From an uncultured Pelagibacteraceae bacterium (lineage in GTDB: Bacteria > Pseudomonadota > Alphaproteobacteria > Pelagibacterales > Pelagibacteraceae), in assembly GCA_902526595.1 (NCBI GenBank), contig CABZLO010000005.1, forward strand, positions 1 through 61,628: 61,628 nt of DNA, read 5' to 3'. Positions within the stretch are counted from its first letter, which is position 1, and each line of letters opens with the position of its first letter. The notes beneath the pieces were generated by a model. The model saw only the letters and a program-made list of their open reading frames with translations. It did no database searches and was not told the origin of the DNA. The position numbers and the translations under genes were made by a program. Positions 61,095 to 61,628 of this stretch are shown here, piece after piece.

Positions 61095-61628
61095 CCACCA
61101 TCTATTATAATTGATGTACCGGTAATCATAGAGGAAGCAGAGGACGCTAAAAAGCAAACTGCAGTAGCAATATCACTTTCAGTTGCAACTTTTCCCATGG
61201 GTATTTTTCCCAAAACTAGTTTTTTAAACTTATTATTTTTGAAAAATCTTTTTACCATTGGGGTTTCAACAAATGTTGGAGCTACCGAGTTAACTCTGAT
61301 ATTTTTTTTTGCTAATTCAATACCCATGCCTTTTGTTAGACCTTCTATGCCAAATTTAGTCATGTTATAAACATTTCTTCCAACCATTCCCACATGACCA
61401 AGTTGTGAAGACATATTTATAATAGAACCAGATCTTTTTTTATTCTTCAACATTTTTTTAACCACTAATTGAGCAACATTAAATGCAGCTTTCAGATTCA
61501 AATCTACTAAATAGTTCATACTTGATTGCTTGATATTTTCAAAAGGTTCAGGAATATTTGTACCTGCATTATTGACTAAAATATCTATAATTTTAATTTT
61601 GTTTAATTTTTCTTTTAAGTCCTGATAG
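61079..61628 (-). CDS. SDR-family oxidoreductase, 5' end cut by window edge
   Basis: The frame is open through the right edge; the first visible residues are YQDLKEKLNKIKIIDILVNN, ending in the NNAG structural motif, so only the N-terminal cofactor region lies outside. Also present are the catalytic Ser in NMSSQLGHVG, Tyr and Lys in YNMTKFG, and the C-terminal FLASSASSMITGTSIIIDGGWTAQ. It is a classical SDR, probably acting on a sugar or fatty-acyl derivative; substrate unknown. It is co-oriented with and overlaps the M23 peptidase gene. The internal ATG at 61519 is not the start. Confidence 0.9.
   Translation of the reverse strand, partial: YQDLKEKLNKIKIIDILVNNAGTNIPEPFENIKQSSMNYLVDLNLKAAFNVAQLVVKKMLKNKKRSGSIINMSSQLGHVGMVGRNVYNMTKFGIEGLTKGMGIELAKKNIRVNSVAPTFVETPMVKRFFKNNKFKKLVLGKIPMGKVATESDIATAVCFLASSASSMITGTSIIIDGGWTAQ

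Noticed and set aside
1..61628. tRNA, rRNA, CRISPR array, insertion sequence or prophage
   Set aside because: I looked through all intergenic stretches for T-loop-like GTTCGA signatures, regular repeats, inverted terminal repeats and transposase or integrase genes, and found none.

Overview
The window is a compact, AT-rich stretch of an alphaproteobacterial chromosome. It looks like the SAR11 clade ('Candidatus Pelagibacter' or a close relative). Indicators are the tiny or negative intergenic gaps, many 1-nt (TAATG) or 4-nt gene overlaps, and very A/T-biased codons. Others are a TPP riboswitch directly ahead of a ThiV-type symporter, an aprM-aprB-aprA cluster, a DmdA-like aminomethyltransferase, and a large dose of binding-protein transporters. 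I see no tRNA, rRNA, CRISPR, insertion sequence or prophage, and no gene-free stretch longer than about 200 bases. Both edges cut genes: a Gfo/Idh/MocA oxidoreductase on the left and an SDR on the right.

Bases 1-20,200 are a carbon-uptake region with three solute-binding-protein transporters. First is a ribose/fructose-type ABC system (ATPase, permease, binding protein) with a hydroxyacid dehydrogenase, a FucU-type mutarotase and a ribokinase-family kinase. Second is a tripartite tricarboxylate-type (TctCBA) system with a PdxA-family dehydrogenase, an SDR and a ROK kinase. Third is a GtsABC-type glucose/mannose ABC system with a MalK-type ATPase, an SDR, an aldose 1-epimerase and a Gfo/Idh/MocA oxidoreductase. 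A D-malate/tartrate dehydrogenase closes the block. A strong intrinsic-terminator hairpin directly follows each of the three binding-protein genes.

Bases 20,200-33,400 hold a pentapeptide-repeat protein, the TPP riboswitch with thiV, an ABC-2 exporter, the DmdA-like protein and isocitrate lyase. Divergent from the aceA operon is a RamB/PrpR-like regulator, with repeated TTTACAAA motifs in the shared upstream region. A LolD/FtsX-like ABC pair follows; its ATPase start codon overlaps that of divergent tesA.

Bases 33,400-51,700 are mostly housekeeping: SRAP, an RNA helicase, RseP, HU, Amt, Bcp, an ABA4-like protein, RecX, a CysQ-like phosphatase, MnmA, a Cys/Met PLP enzyme and pabB-pabA-pabC. 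Seven short genes across the window (27-56 codons) were read directly from the sequence; one is a recognisable DUF3553 protein and one a 27-residue, extremely basic peptide.

Bases 51,700-60,200 are a sulfur block: AprM/AprB/AprA, a TauE/SafE exporter, a YeiH-type exporter, sulfolactate sulfo-lyase (SuyB and SuyA) and sulfoacetaldehyde acetyltransferase (Xsc). Sulfonate cleavage would release sulfite, which AprBA could oxidise and the exporters could remove. The most striking anomaly lies here. Divergent suyA and xsc both lose their 5' ends at the same point near base 58,996, leaving no intergenic DNA. This implies a deletion (or an assembly join) that removed the Xsc PYR domain and the SuyA N-terminus.
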